Shown piece after piece: positions 36,803-45,793 of a stretch of DNA of 64,000 bases. Under the pieces are notes generated by a model. The model did no database searches, was not told where the DNA came from, and was given only the letters and a program-made list of their open reading frames with translations. Origin of the DNA: Crossiella cryophila. GTDB taxonomy: Bacteria; Actinomycetota; Actinomycetes; Mycobacteriales; Pseudonocardiaceae. The stretch spans positions 4,675,501 to 4,739,500 of the forward strand of contig NZ_JACHMH010000001.1 of the NCBI RefSeq assembly GCF_014204915.1. Direction: 5' to 3'. Numbering within the stretch: the first letter of the stretch is position 1; each line of letters begins with the position of its first letter. Made by a program: the position numbers and the translations under genes.

Positions 36803-37431
36803 TGGCCGTCCGGATCGACCACACGGTCACCTCCGGCACGTTCAGCCTGGACGGGCAGACCTTCGAGGTCGACAACAACGTCTGGGTGCTCGGCGACGAC
36901 GCGGAATGCGTGGTCTTCGACGCCCCGCACGACGTCGAGGCGATCCGCGAGCTGATCGGCGACCGGCGGGTGGCCGCGATCCTGGCCACGCACGCCCACG
37001 ACGACCACATCCGCTACGCCCCGGAGCTGGCCGAGGCCACCGGCGCGCCGATCCTGCTGCACCCGGAGGACCTGCCGGTGTGGGAGCTGACCCACCCGGA
37101 CCGGGAGCCGGACGACGCGCTGCGGGACGGCCAGGTGATCGAGGTCGCCGGGACCGCGGTGCACGTGCTGCACACCCCCGGCCACGCGCCGGGCGCCTGC
37201 TGCTTCCACGTGCCAGAGCTGAACGTGGTCTTCACCGGCGACACCCTGTTCCAGGGCGGACCCGGCGCCACCGGCCGCTCCTTCAGCAGCTTCGACACCA
37301 TCATCGGCTCGATCAGGGACCGGCTGCTGAGCCTGCCGCTGGACACCACCGTGCACACCGGGCACGGCGGCAGCACCACCATCCGGGCCGAGGCGCCCAA
37401 CCTGCAGGAGTGGATCACCCGCGGGCACTGA
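36802..37431 (+). CDS. Metallo-beta-lactamase-fold hydrolase, mycothiol pathway
   Basis: The 209-residue protein has the zinc motif THAHDDHI (HxHxDH), a downstream HTPGHAPGACCFH and FTGDTLFQGGPGATGR, as in glyoxalase II-like enzymes. By coupling to mscR it probably hydrolyses the S-formylmycothiol formed by the dehydrogenase, giving formate and mycothiol. The start ATG overlaps the preceding stop. A strong hairpin ends the operon. Confidence 0.88.
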   Translation: MAVRIDHTVTSGTFSLDGQTFEVDNNVWVLGDDAECVVFDAPHDVEAIRELIGDRRVAAILATHAHDDHIRYAPELAEATGAPILLHPEDLPVWELTHPDREPDDALRDGQVIEVAGTAVHVLHTPGHAPGACCFHVPELNVVFTGDTLFQGGPGATGRSFSSFDTIIGSIRDRLLSLPLDTTVHTGHGGSTTIRAEAPNLQEWITRGH

Positions 37432-37438
37432 CCACCTG

Positions 37439-37477
37439 CGGCGAGGGCTCCCTGGCGGTAGTAGGGAGCCCTCGCCG
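37439..37477. terminator. Bidirectional hairpin terminator
   Basis: Perfect 15-bp arms (37439-37453 and 37463-37477) with a 9-base loop between convergent genes. Confidence 0.8.
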
Positions 37478-37497
37478 AGGTGATCACCCGGTCAACC

Positions 37498-39300
37498 TCA
37501 CCTGGTGATCGTCAGGGCGTAGTCGCTGCTGCCCGACTTGTCACCGCTGGTCGCGGTGATCTTGATGGTGTAGCTGCCTGCCGCGCTGCCGAACCCGGTC
37601 CAGATGAAGGCGGTCGAGGTGCCGCCGTCGGAGACCTGGGCGGGGGAGAAGAACACGCTGGTCCCGGCCGGTGCGCCGGAGGCCGACAGGGTCGCAGCGC
37701 CACCGGTCACGGTGATCTTGGTCTGCAGGAAGCCGCCCGGCCGCGCGCTGCCCGAGGCGGGGGACAGCGAGACGGACAAGGGCGAGCTGCCCGGCTTGCC
37801 CACGGTCAGCGCCACGGTCGCGGTGCGGGTCGCCGACTTCGACTTGCCCGACACGGTCACCTGGTAGCTGCCCTTGGGCGTGCTCGCCGAGGTCGAGATG
37901 GTCAGCTTCGCGCCCTCCCCCGCGGTCACCGAGGACGGGTCGAAGGCCGCGGTGGCGCCCGAGGGCAGGCCGCTCGCGGTGAGTTCGACGGCCTCGGCCT
38001 GGCCCTTGACCACCTTGGTCGTCACGGCCGACTCGGCCGAGCCGCCCGGCTCCTCCACCGTCACCGCGGCCGGGTCCACCGCGACCGAGAAGTCGTTGGT
38101 GACCGGCACGCCGCCGATGAGACCGCTGTAGAGCAACCGGTTCGGCGAACCGGTGCGGATGTCGCTGAGCTTGTCCTTGGTCGAGTCGTTCACCAGCGCG
38201 TCGCGGACCTGCTGGTTGGTCGCCGACGGGTTCTCGTTGAGGTAGAGCGCGGCGACCCCGGCCACGTGCGGCGAGGCCATCGAGGTGCCGCTCATGGTCT
38301 TGGTGCCGGTGTCATCGGTGTGCGAGGCGGACACGGTGTTGGTGCCCGGCGCCCAGATGTCCAGGCAGGAGCCGTGGTTGGAGGAGACGGACTGGCCGTT
38401 CCACACCGCGCGGGCGTCGTTCTGCTGGGTCGCGCCCACGGTCACCGCCTCGGCCACCTTGGCCGGGGTGAAACCGCAGGCGTCCTGCCCGGAGTTGCCG
38501 GCGGCCAGCACGAAGGTCACCCCGGTGCCGATGGCCTTGCGGACCGCGTCCTCCAGGGCCTGGTTGGACCCGGTGCCGCCCAGGCTCATGTTGGCCACCG
38601 CGGGCTTCTTGGCGTTCTTTGCCACCCAGTCGATGCCGCCGATGATCTGCGACCACTGGCCGCTGCCCTGGCAGTTGAGCACCCGCACGCCGACCAGGTT
38701 GACCTTCTTGGCCAGCCCGTACCGGGTGCCGCCGACGGTGCCCGCCACGTGCGTGCCGTGCCCGTGGCAGTCACTGGCGTCGGCGTCGTTGTCGATGAAG
38801 TCGTAGCCGCTCTTGGCCCGCCCGCCGAAGTCCTGGTGCGAGTTGCGGATGCCGGTGTCGAGCACGTAGGCGGTGACCGCGCTGCCGTCGTTGGCGTAGC
38901 TGTACTTCTTGTCCAGCGGCAGGTCCCGCTGGTCGGTGCGGTCCAGGCCCCATTCCGGGTCGTTCTGGGTGTCGGTGGCGTGCGCGAGCCCGTCCTGGGC
39001 CACGTAGTCCACCCGGGGGTCCGCGGCCAGCCGCTTGGCCTGGGTCTCGGTCATGGCGGCGGCGAAGCCGTGCAGGGCGGCGCCGTAGTTGTGCGTGACG
39101 CGGCCGCCGTAGCGGTCGGTGAGCGTGCTCGCCACCGCGGGGCCGTCCTTGAGCACCACGATGTAGCTGCCTGCCACCGCCTCCGGCGTGCTGCGGATCG
39201 TGCCCTCCGCGGGTGCGGCCGCGGCAGGCGCGGCGGCCGCGCCCAGCGCGAGTAACGCGCCCAGCGCGGTCAGGACCGCCGCCCGATTTCCTTGTCGCAT
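37498..39300 (-). CDS. Secreted subtilisin-like serine protease (S8, proteinase K group)
   Basis: The 600-residue precursor has a signal peptide, an I9 inhibitor pro-domain (about 35-105, SYIVVLKDGPAVASTL) and the catalytic domain (about 115-380). The triad is Asp148 (AYVLDTGI), His181 (GHGTHVAGT) and Ser340 (GTSMASPHVAG), with the oxyanion Asn in AAGNSGQ. The domain resembles aqualysin/proteinase K. The C-terminal 210 residues form two immunoglobulin-like beta units rich in Ser, Thr and Gly. It should be a secreted autoprocessed endoprotease. Confidence 0.95.
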   Translation of the reverse strand: MRQGNRAAVLTALGALLALGAAAAPAAAAPAEGTIRSTPEAVAGSYIVVLKDGPAVASTLTDRYGGRVTHNYGAALHGFAAAMTETQAKRLAADPRVDYVAQDGLAHATDTQNDPEWGLDRTDQRDLPLDKKYSYANDGSAVTAYVLDTGIRNSHQDFGGRAKSGYDFIDNDADASDCHGHGTHVAGTVGGTRYGLAKKVNLVGVRVLNCQGSGQWSQIIGGIDWVAKNAKKPAVANMSLGGTGSNQALEDAVRKAIGTGVTFVLAAGNSGQDACGFTPAKVAEAVTVGATQQNDARAVWNGQSVSSNHGSCLDIWAPGTNTVSASHTDDTGTKTMSGTSMASPHVAGVAALYLNENPSATNQQVRDALVNDSTKDKLSDIRTGSPNRLLYSGLIGGVPVTNDFSVAVDPAAVTVEEPGGSAESAVTTKVVKGQAEAVELTASGLPSGATAAFDPSSVTAGEGAKLTISTSASTPKGSYQVTVSGKSKSATRTATVALTVGKPGSSPLSVSLSPASGSARPGGFLQTKITVTGGAATLSASGAPAGTSVFFSPAQVSDGGTSTAFIWTGFGSAAGSYTIKITATSGDKSGSSDYALTITR

Positions 39301-39516
39301 CGTGACTCCTTCGCAGGGGGAGTTGCCCGAGTCACGATCAGCCAGCGGTGTGAGGCGGACAATCAGGGCGGGGATCCGTAGGGGTACCTATCTATTGGGT
39401 TCGCCCCGGGTGTCCCCGGATGTGGTGAAGGCCGGGCCGCGCGCGGAGTTCCCGGCCGGACCGGGCCGCCGGGTCGGTTACCGTGCGGCGCACCGATCCG
39501 GTGCCCCGCGGCGGAG

Positions 39517-41109
39517 GTGAGTGCGATCCAGTTGCTCCTGGTGGTCGTCGGCGCGATCGCGGTCACCGCGTTCGCCAGCCGCAAGGGCAGGCAGCCCGCG
39601 CTGGTCGTGGTGGTGCTCGCCTCGGCGATCTCGTTCATTCCCGGGCTGCCCCGCTTCGAGCTGGCGCCGGAGCTGATCCTGAGCGTGGTGCTGCCGCCGC
39701 TGCTGTACTCCGCGGCGCTGGACTTCTCCTTCGTCAGCTTCGCCCGCAACCTGCGGCCGATCCTGTCCCTTGGCATCGGTCTGGTGGTGGTCTCCACCGC
39801 GGTCACCGGGGTGGTCGCGGCCTGGGCGGTGCCGGGCCTGGCGCTGGTGCCCGCGTTGCTGCTGGGCGCGGTGGTGGCCCCGCCGGACGCGGTGGCTGCG
39901 CTGTCGGTGGGCCGGAAACTGGGGCTGCCGAAGAAACTCATGGCCATCCTGACCGGGGAGAGCCTGGTTAACGACGCCGCCGCGCTGACCCTGTTCACCC
40001 TGGCGGTGGCCGCCGCAACCGGCAAGGACACCCTGTTCGGCAACCCGTTCCTGCTCTTCGGCTACGGCGTGCTGGCAGGCGTGCTGATCGGCCTGGCCCT
40101 CGCGCTGGTGGTGCACTGGACCCGGTCCCGGTTGCGGGACAGCGGACTGGAGACCGCGCTCGGCCTGGTGGTGCCCTTCGCCGCCTACCTGCTCGCCGAG
40201 GAGGTGCACGCCTCCGGGGTGCTCGCGGTGGTGGCGGCCGGGATCGCCTTGGGGCACAACGACGCCAAGGCGTCCTTCGCCACCCGGTTGCAGGGCAGGC
40301 AGGTCTGGCGCAGCCTGGACGTGCTGCTGGAGGCGTTCGTCTTCGCCTACATGGGTTTGCAGTGCAAGTTCGTCTTCGCCGCACTGCCGGCCACCGGCAT
40401 CTCCTGGCAGGGCTTCGTGCTCGGCGCGGCCGCGGTGCTCGCGGTGGTGCTGCTGGTGCGCCCGGTGTGGGTGTTCCTGACCTACGGCCACGGGGTGCTG
40501 CGCGGCCGGATGACCGGCCGGAACTGGCGGCGGGGCAGACGGACCCGCCTGGTGCCGCACCAGCTGCCGTGGCAGTACATGGCGGTGATCTCCTGGACCG
40601 GCATGCGCGGCGTGGTCACCATGGCCGCCGCGGCCGGCGTGCCAGCGGGCCTGCCCGGCCGCGACCTCATCCAGGCCCTGGCCTTCGTCGTCGCGGTCGG
40701 CACCCTGCTCATCCAGGGCCCCACCCTGCCGTTGCTGATCCGCCGCCTGAACCTGGCCGCCCCCGAGGAGGAACGCCGGGCCGAATGGGGTGCGGCCAAG
40801 GCCAGGGACATCGTCCGGGAAGCCGCCCGCGACTCGCTCGGCACGGTCCCCGAGGGCGCCGATCCGGCGGTGTTCGGCCGGTTGCGGGAGAGGTTCACCA
40901 CCGCCCTGGCCGCCAGCCGCGAGTCCGACGAGACCCGGATGACCCCGGCCGAACGCGCACTCCTGCTCACCGTGCGCCAGCAGATGCTCGCCGCCCAGCG
41001 CACCGCACTGGTGCGGGCGCGCAAGGCGGGGGAGCTGCCCGACGACATCGTGCGCGGCGAGTTGGAACGCCTGGACCTGGAGGAGGCCGCGGCGGACGCG
41101 GCGCGTTAG
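39517..41109 (+). CDS. Na+/H+ antiporter, CPA1 family
   Basis: The 530-residue membrane protein has about 12 hydrophobic segments, beginning AIQLLLVVVGAIAVTAFASR. Ion-binding motifs typical of CPA1 are visible: GAVVAPPDAVAALSVGR and GESLVNDAAALTLF, where the ND pair is the cation site. A conserved ISWTGMRGVVTMAAAAGVP lies near residue 360. A hydrophilic C-terminus of about 110 residues may regulate. It exchanges cytosolic Na+ (or K+) for protons. The GTG start follows GGAG closely; the start is not certain. Confidence 0.92.
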   Translation: MSAIQLLLVVVGAIAVTAFASRKGRQPALVVVVLASAISFIPGLPRFELAPELILSVVLPPLLYSAALDFSFVSFARNLRPILSLGIGLVVVSTAVTGVVAAWAVPGLALVPALLLGAVVAPPDAVAALSVGRKLGLPKKLMAILTGESLVNDAAALTLFTLAVAAATGKDTLFGNPFLLFGYGVLAGVLIGLALALVVHWTRSRLRDSGLETALGLVVPFAAYLLAEEVHASGVLAVVAAGIALGHNDAKASFATRLQGRQVWRSLDVLLEAFVFAYMGLQCKFVFAALPATGISWQGFVLGAAAVLAVVLLVRPVWVFLTYGHGVLRGRMTGRNWRRGRRTRLVPHQLPWQYMAVISWTGMRGVVTMAAAAGVPAGLPGRDLIQALAFVVAVGTLLIQGPTLPLLIRRLNLAAPEEERRAEWGAAKARDIVREAARDSLGTVPEGADPAVFGRLRERFTTALAASRESDETRMTPAERALLLTVRQQMLAAQRTALVRARKAGELPDDIVRGELERLDLEEAAADAAR

Positions 41110-41130
41110 CACCCCGGTGCGGATGCCGGG

Positions 41131-41685
41131 CTAGGTGCTCGCGAGCGTGTACCGCGTTTCCAGCACGCCACTGGCGAGGGTTTTCGCGCCCGCGAGCCGG
41201 AGACCGACGTGGCCTGCCGGCAGGTCCATGTCCTGGAAGAGCCGAACCCCGGAGCCGACGATGATCGGCAGGACGCTGACGTTGAACTCGTCCAGCAGGC
41301 CGTTGCCCAGCAGCCAGCGCACCAGAGTGGGGCTGCCAAGGACCAGGATGTCCTTACCGGGCTGCCGCTTGAGCCGCGAGACCTGCTCGCGCAGGTCACC
41401 GCCGAGCACCGTGGTGCCGGGCCAACCGATCTCGGTCAGCGTCGTGGACACGACGTACCTGGTCGTCCCGTCCAGGAAGGCGACCATCGGTGAGTCCGGG
41501 TGCTCGACGCGGAGCGCGTCGTACCCCTGGTAGGAGTGCCTGCCCAGCAGCACGGTGTCGGCTCGGGCGAACCCGGCGGCGATCCCCGCGAACAGTTCCT
41601 CGTCGAAGTAGGCGAACTGCCATTGGTCGTCGGCCCCGACGATGCCGTCCAACGACATGAACAACCCGGTCACGATCTTGCGCAC
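41131..41685 (-). CDS. Dihydrofolate reductase-like (RibD C-terminal) protein
   Basis: A 184-residue protein starting at GTG (VRKIVTGLFMSLDGIV) after a strong GGGGAGGA. Motifs FMSLDGIV, TVLLGRHSYQGYDAL, ILVLGSPTLVRWLL and LLDEFNVSVLPIIVGSG are those of the RibD C-terminal/YyaP-like DHFR-fold family. These reduce various small substrates using NADPH; true folate reduction is not implied. It is the last gene of a leftward run beginning with a LuxR regulator. Confidence 0.85.
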   Translation of the reverse strand: MRKIVTGLFMSLDGIVGADDQWQFAYFDEELFAGIAAGFARADTVLLGRHSYQGYDALRVEHPDSPMVAFLDGTTRYVVSTTLTEIGWPGTTVLGGDLREQVSRLKRQPGKDILVLGSPTLVRWLLGNGLLDEFNVSVLPIIVGSGVRLFQDMDLPAGHVGLRLAGAKTLASGVLETRYTLAST

Positions 41686-41716
41686 GCGGTCCTCCCCGGT
41701 CAGGCCGTCCAGGCAC

Positions 41717-43066
41717 TCAGGACCGGAGCAACCCGTCCCGCCCGGCCACCCCGAGTTTGCGGTACACCTGCGACAGATGCAGCTCAACGGTCCTGGTCAC
41801 CACACCCAGCCGCGCCGCGATCTCCTTGTTGCTCAACCCGGCCCGCACCAGCGCCGCGATCCGCCCCTCCTGCCCGGTCAGCCGGGGCCCCGAGGTCCGG
41901 TGCGCCCACCGGGAGTTCCCGATCAGCCGGGCCGCCTCCCTGGCCGCGGTGAAGGCGTCCTCGGCCGCGAGCCGCTGCCCCCGTGCCGACAGCAACACCC
42001 CGAGGTCATGCCGGACCTGCGCCAGTTCCGCACCACGCACCAGATCCGCGGCCTCGGCGAGCTGGGCGGCGGAGTCCCAGCCGGCCGCGTGCAGGGCCAG
42101 CCCGATCGCCCGCGGACTGCCCCAGCGCCGGGCGGCGACCAGTTCCGCCCTGGCCAGCGAGGTGGCCAGGGGCGCGCGCTGCAACGCGTGCGCGCACAAC
42201 GCGGCCCGCGACCGCCAGGGCAGCACCGCCGGATTGACCACCGCCCACCCGTCCAAGGCCCGCCCGCAGGCGAGGAAGTCCTGATAGGCCAACGAGAACT
42301 GCCCCAGCGCCCGGTACAGCCCGCCCCGGGCGAAGAGCAGCTCGGCCCGGTCCGCCGCACTCGCCAGCCCACCATCCAGGCCGTGGTCCCGGAACAACTC
42401 CCGCGCCCGGTCCAGCTCACCGAGGTCCACCAGCGCCGCCGCCAGCCAGGCCACGGTCAATCCGGCGAACTGCGGGTGCACCCCGTTGCCCAGCAAGGAT
42501 TCCAGTGCCCGCACAGCCTGCCCCGGCGCGCCATTCCAGGTGTCCAGCCGCGCGGTGAGCAATACCAGCGAATCCCGCTGCCGGACCGACCCGGCCCAGC
42601 CCGCGGTCCGCGCCGCCCGGGCGCAGTGCTCCCGCGCCAGGCCCGGCTCCCCGGCGTAGGCCAGCGCCAGCACCGCGTACCAGAAACACCCGGGCTCCGA
42701 CCACGCCGCGGAGTCCAGCACCCGGCCTGCCAGCTCCACGCTGCCCGCCCGGTCCACCCCGCGATTGGCCAGCAGGATCGCCCGCATCGCCAGTTCCCGT
42801 TGCGGCGGCAGTGGTTCCGCCCGGTCCGGGCAGCGCGCCGACCCCGGCCGCGGCCCACCGGCCACATAGGACAGTCCAGCCAGCATCGGCCCGGTCACGG
42901 CCTCCTCGGCCAAGGCCCGGCCCAGCACCTCGGTGACCACCCGGTCCGCCTCGGCCCACCGGCCACCCTCGACCAGCCGCAACCGCAACGCCCGCGCGGA
43001 CTCGACCCATTCCTCCAGCATGGCCGGCCGATCCTCACACGCCCGAGACAGCACCTCAACCCCCAT
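41717..43066 (-). CDS. LuxR-family regulator with helical repeat domain (paralogue 1)
   Basis: The 449-residue protein is mostly helical repeats (TPR-like, about 1-370) and ends with a LuxR DNA-binding domain: LTGQEGRIAALVRAGLSNKE, then IAARLGVVTRTVELHLSQVY and RKLGVAGRDGLLRS. No receiver or ATPase domain is present. It is a clear paralogue of the protein at 44273-45718, with the same order of helices, but lacks that protein's glycine-rich insertion. The start ATG overlaps the end of the upstream gene by 11 bases. Confidence 0.85.
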   Translation of the reverse strand: MGVEVLSRACEDRPAMLEEWVESARALRLRLVEGGRWAEADRVVTEVLGRALAEEAVTGPMLAGLSYVAGGPRPGSARCPDRAEPLPPQRELAMRAILLANRGVDRAGSVELAGRVLDSAAWSEPGCFWYAVLALAYAGEPGLAREHCARAARTAGWAGSVRQRDSLVLLTARLDTWNGAPGQAVRALESLLGNGVHPQFAGLTVAWLAAALVDLGELDRARELFRDHGLDGGLASAADRAELLFARGGLYRALGQFSLAYQDFLACGRALDGWAVVNPAVLPWRSRAALCAHALQRAPLATSLARAELVAARRWGSPRAIGLALHAAGWDSAAQLAEAADLVRGAELAQVRHDLGVLLSARGQRLAAEDAFTAAREAARLIGNSRWAHRTSGPRLTGQEGRIAALVRAGLSNKEIAARLGVVTRTVELHLSQVYRKLGVAGRDGLLRS

Positions 43067-43571
43067 CCGTGACCGATACCGGCGCGCCCAGCAGCGCGTG
43101 CATGGTGAAACCGCCCTCCACCGGCCCGGCCCACCCGGACACCCCGAGGAACCCGCCGTCATCGCGCAGGAACAGATGCCCACCGGCCGCGCCAGGCCGC
43201 TCCAGCAACGAGGCCAGCCAGTCCAGCGCGGCGCTGACCCGGCCGAACGTGGTCAACGCGAAGCACACCGGCCGCACCGAGGCCCGGCCGACCTGGTCGA
43301 GCCGGTGATACCGCCGAGGTCCGGTCGAGTAGCCCGGCGCGCCGTCCAGTCCCCACAACGACCGCGGCTCAGCGGGTTCGGCCCACTGACTGCAGGCCAG
43401 CACCGAGGCACCGTCCACACTGGTCAGACAGGCGACGCCGAGCAGTTGTCCCGGCCACCGCAACCGCCGCCACCGGCGCACACAGTCACCGGCCGCGGCC
43501 TGCTGCCGAGCCTCACCGGTATGCGCCAACTCGAACTGCACCGACCGCACCCCAGGATCACTGATGATCAT
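43056..43571 (-). CDS. Hypothetical protein, possible ABM-like alpha-beta barrel
   Basis: The 171-residue protein begins MIISDPGVRSVQFELAH. Two similar halves can be discerned (RWPGQLLGVACLTSVDGASV with LACSQWAEP, and RPVCFALTTFGRV with LRDDGGFLGVSGWA), suggesting a duplicated ferredoxin-like or antibiotic-monooxygenase-like fold, but this is weak. It lies between the FMN reductase and a LuxR regulator that it overlaps. The start at 43571 lies 8 bases after the reductase stop. Confidence 0.6.
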   Translation of the reverse strand: MIISDPGVRSVQFELAHTGEARQQAAAGDCVRRWRRLRWPGQLLGVACLTSVDGASVLACSQWAEPAEPRSLWGLDGAPGYSTGPRRYHRLDQVGRASVRPVCFALTTFGRVSAALDWLASLLERPGAAGGHLFLRDDGGFLGVSGWAGPVEGGFTMHALLGAPVSVTDGG

Positions 43572-43579
43572 CAAGGCCC

Positions 43580-44173
43580 CTATCCGCCCAGGTAAGGCCG
43601 CATCGCCCGTGCCTCGCGTAACGCCAACGCCCACCACACCAACTCATCGAGCAACGTCCCCAACGCCGCCACCCCACCCCCTTGCTCCCGCGGCCGCCCA
43701 TGCTCGTCAAAGGCCAGCGCCCCACCGGGGAAGCTCACCGTGTCCCGCAACGCGACGGCCCGCAGCTCGGCGAACACCGACCGCAACTGCTCCACCGCCC
43801 GAACCCCACCCCCCAGCCCGCCTCCATGCGAGACGAACCCGACCGGCTTGGCCTGCCAGGGCAACACATGCCAGTCCAGGAAGTTCTTCAGCACCGCCGG
43901 GAAACTGTGGTTGTACTCCGGCGTGACCACCACAAAGGCGTCCGCCTCGGCCAGTCGAGGCGTGGTCTCGGCCAACGTCGCCGCGTCACCGGGCCCCGGA
44001 TCCCAGGTAGGCCCGGCCAAACTCAAGGGAATGGTCGCCAGATCGATCAGATCCAGACTCAACTCGGCCCGGTGCCCGGCCTGCCCACACACCCACTCGG
44101 CGACACTCCGGCTACGACAACCGGCCCGCGCGCTACCCACCAGCACGGCCACCCGAACGAGATCAGGGATCAT
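43580..44173 (-). CDS. NADPH-dependent FMN reductase-like flavoprotein
   Basis: The 197-residue protein has a flavodoxin-like fold: RVAVLVGSARAGCRSRSVAE (phosphate loop) and the family signature TPEYNHSFPAVLKNFLDW near residue 85, followed by KPVGFVSHGGGLGGGV. It would bind FMN and reduce quinones, azo compounds or free flavin. A consensus CRP-type operator lies 43 bases upstream of the ATG. It probably starts a unit that includes the hypothetical gene and the LuxR gene. Confidence 0.9.
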   Translation of the reverse strand: MIPDLVRVAVLVGSARAGCRSRSVAEWVCGQAGHRAELSLDLIDLATIPLSLAGPTWDPGPGDAATLAETTPRLAEADAFVVVTPEYNHSFPAVLKNFLDWHVLPWQAKPVGFVSHGGGLGGGVRAVEQLRSVFAELRAVALRDTVSFPGGALAFDEHGRPREQGGGVAALGTLLDELVWWALALREARAMRPYLGG

Positions 44174-44215
44174 GCCCCCAGTCACCCAGACCCAGCCCAC
44201 CCCAACCCCCGCTGA

Positions 44216-44231
44216 TGTGACCTGGGTCACA
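44216..44231. promoter_or_regulatory. CRP/FNR-type operator upstream of the FMN reductase gene
   Basis: TGTGACCTGGGTCACA is an exact match to TGTGA-N6-TCACA, the consensus of CRP-family regulators such as actinobacterial Crp/GlxR. The dyad extends one base on either side. No crp gene is in the window. Confidence 0.6.
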
Positions 44232-44272
44232 TGGACCCTTCGGTCCAACCGCAACCAGGCCCACGCGGAAGC

Positions 44273-45718
44273 TCAGAACATCGCGGACCGCAACCCATCC
44301 CGCCCGGAAATCCCCAGCTTGCGATAAGCCCGTGACAGGTGAACCTCCACCGTCCGCACGGCCAGCCCCAATCGAGCCGCGATCTCCCGATTGGCCCACC
44401 CATCCCGGGCCAACCGAGCCACCCGCTCCTCCTGCCCGGTCAACACCACCGCGGGCGCCAACTCCCGCAACGCCACCTCCGCCGCCCGAACCCGCCGCCC
44501 GTCCCCGACCAGCTCGGCCAGCCCCCGAGCCTGGGTGAGCCGCTCCCGCGCCCCCGCGATGTCCTGACGAGCGGCCAACCGAACCCCCAGCTCGTACTGC
44601 ACCACGCTCAGTTCATTGCGAGCCCGCGCCACCTCCAGCAGGTCGGCGGCCTCACTCAACAACTCCACCGCATCCACTCCCCACTGCCCCACGCTCCGCC
44701 CCCCAGTCCCGGCACCCCTGCCCTGCCCAGCCCCCACACTCATCCCCGCCATGCCACCCTGCCCAGCCCCCATCCTCATCCCCGCCGCGCCACCCTGCCC
44801 CGTGCCACCACCTCGCCCCGCCCCGTCGCCTGTCCCTACCAAGCCGCCGCCCCGCTCCACCATGTCCCCACCCAGCAGCACGACGCCCCCACCCGTGCCC
44901 CCCACCATCGCGACCGTGGCCAGCGCCGACCCCAGCACCCGCGGCTCACCCCAGCGCAACGCCGCCGCCCACTCCTGCCCCGCCAGCTCCACCGCCAGGC
45001 CCTCCCGCCGAGCCGCCAGCGCGGCCAGCGCCGCCCGGTTGCGCCACGGCACGATCGCCGGATTCGCCACCCCCTGCGCCAGGAACTCCCGCCCGCTGGC
45101 CAGGTAGTCCCGCAACCCCGCCTGCGCCCGCCCCGCCGCTATGTGCACCGCCGCCCGCGCCGCCAGCAGCATCGGCCGGCACGGCGAACGCCACTGCACC
45201 GCCGAGTCGAACTCGTGCTGGGCGAGCAACGCCTCCGCCCGGTCCACCGCCCCCACCCCGACCAGCACCTCGGCCAGCCAGCCCACCGACACCAACCGCA
45301 TCGGCCGCGGCACCACCTCGAGCGCGATCAACTCCTCCAGCTCCGCCCGCGCCCCGCCGAAGTCCCCACGCTGCACCGCGATCCGCGCCCGGACCCGCAA
45401 CATCATCGCCCGCCGCTGCGCCGCCCCGGCCAGCCGAGGATCAACGTCCTCGACCAGCCGTGCGCAGTGCGTGTCGGCTGCGGTCAGTTCCCCGGCGGAG
45501 GTCAGCGTCACCAGGGCCCGCCACACGCACAGTGGATCGTCCCGGCAGGGTGTCGTGGTCAGCGCGGCCTCGGCGAAACGCACCGAATCGGCCCAGTTCC
45601 GCCCCTGCACCATCAGTCCGGTCGCGCGCAAGGCCAGGCAGTCCTGATCGGTGACCGCTCCCGGCCACGGCGCGCCACTGGCCAACTCCCGTGACCGGTC
45701 CCCAGAGTCCGCGCGCAT
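44273..45718 (-). CDS. LuxR-family regulator with glycine-rich repeat insertion (paralogue 2)
   Basis: The 481-residue protein has helical repeats and a C-terminal LuxR domain (LTGQEERVARLARDGWANRE, IAARLGLAVRTVEVHLSRAY). About 70 residues around 275-345 are almost only Gly, Ala, Met, Arg and Gln (GMRMGAGQGGMAGMSVGAGQ) and interrupt the helical domain where paralogue 1 has a plain turn. The DNA under the insertion has a 36-bp tandem repeat starting at 44721, 44757 and (partly) 44793. It is divergent from the GXWXG gene. Function as regulator is likely, target unknown. Confidence 0.82.
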   Translation of the reverse strand: MRADSGDRSRELASGAPWPGAVTDQDCLALRATGLMVQGRNWADSVRFAEAALTTTPCRDDPLCVWRALVTLTSAGELTAADTHCARLVEDVDPRLAGAAQRRAMMLRVRARIAVQRGDFGGARAELEELIALEVVPRPMRLVSVGWLAEVLVGVGAVDRAEALLAQHEFDSAVQWRSPCRPMLLAARAAVHIAAGRAQAGLRDYLASGREFLAQGVANPAIVPWRNRAALAALAARREGLAVELAGQEWAAALRWGEPRVLGSALATVAMVGGTGGGVVLLGGDMVERGGGLVGTGDGAGRGGGTGQGGAAGMRMGAGQGGMAGMSVGAGQGRGAGTGGRSVGQWGVDAVELLSEAADLLEVARARNELSVVQYELGVRLAARQDIAGARERLTQARGLAELVGDGRRVRAAEVALRELAPAVVLTGQEERVARLARDGWANREIAARLGLAVRTVEVHLSRAYRKLGISGRDGLRSAMF

Positions 45719-45793
45719 TCCGCATGATATTCACACCGCAAGATCATCATGGTCGAATGGCACGATCGTGGACGCTCAACCGGAGAGGTCGGG

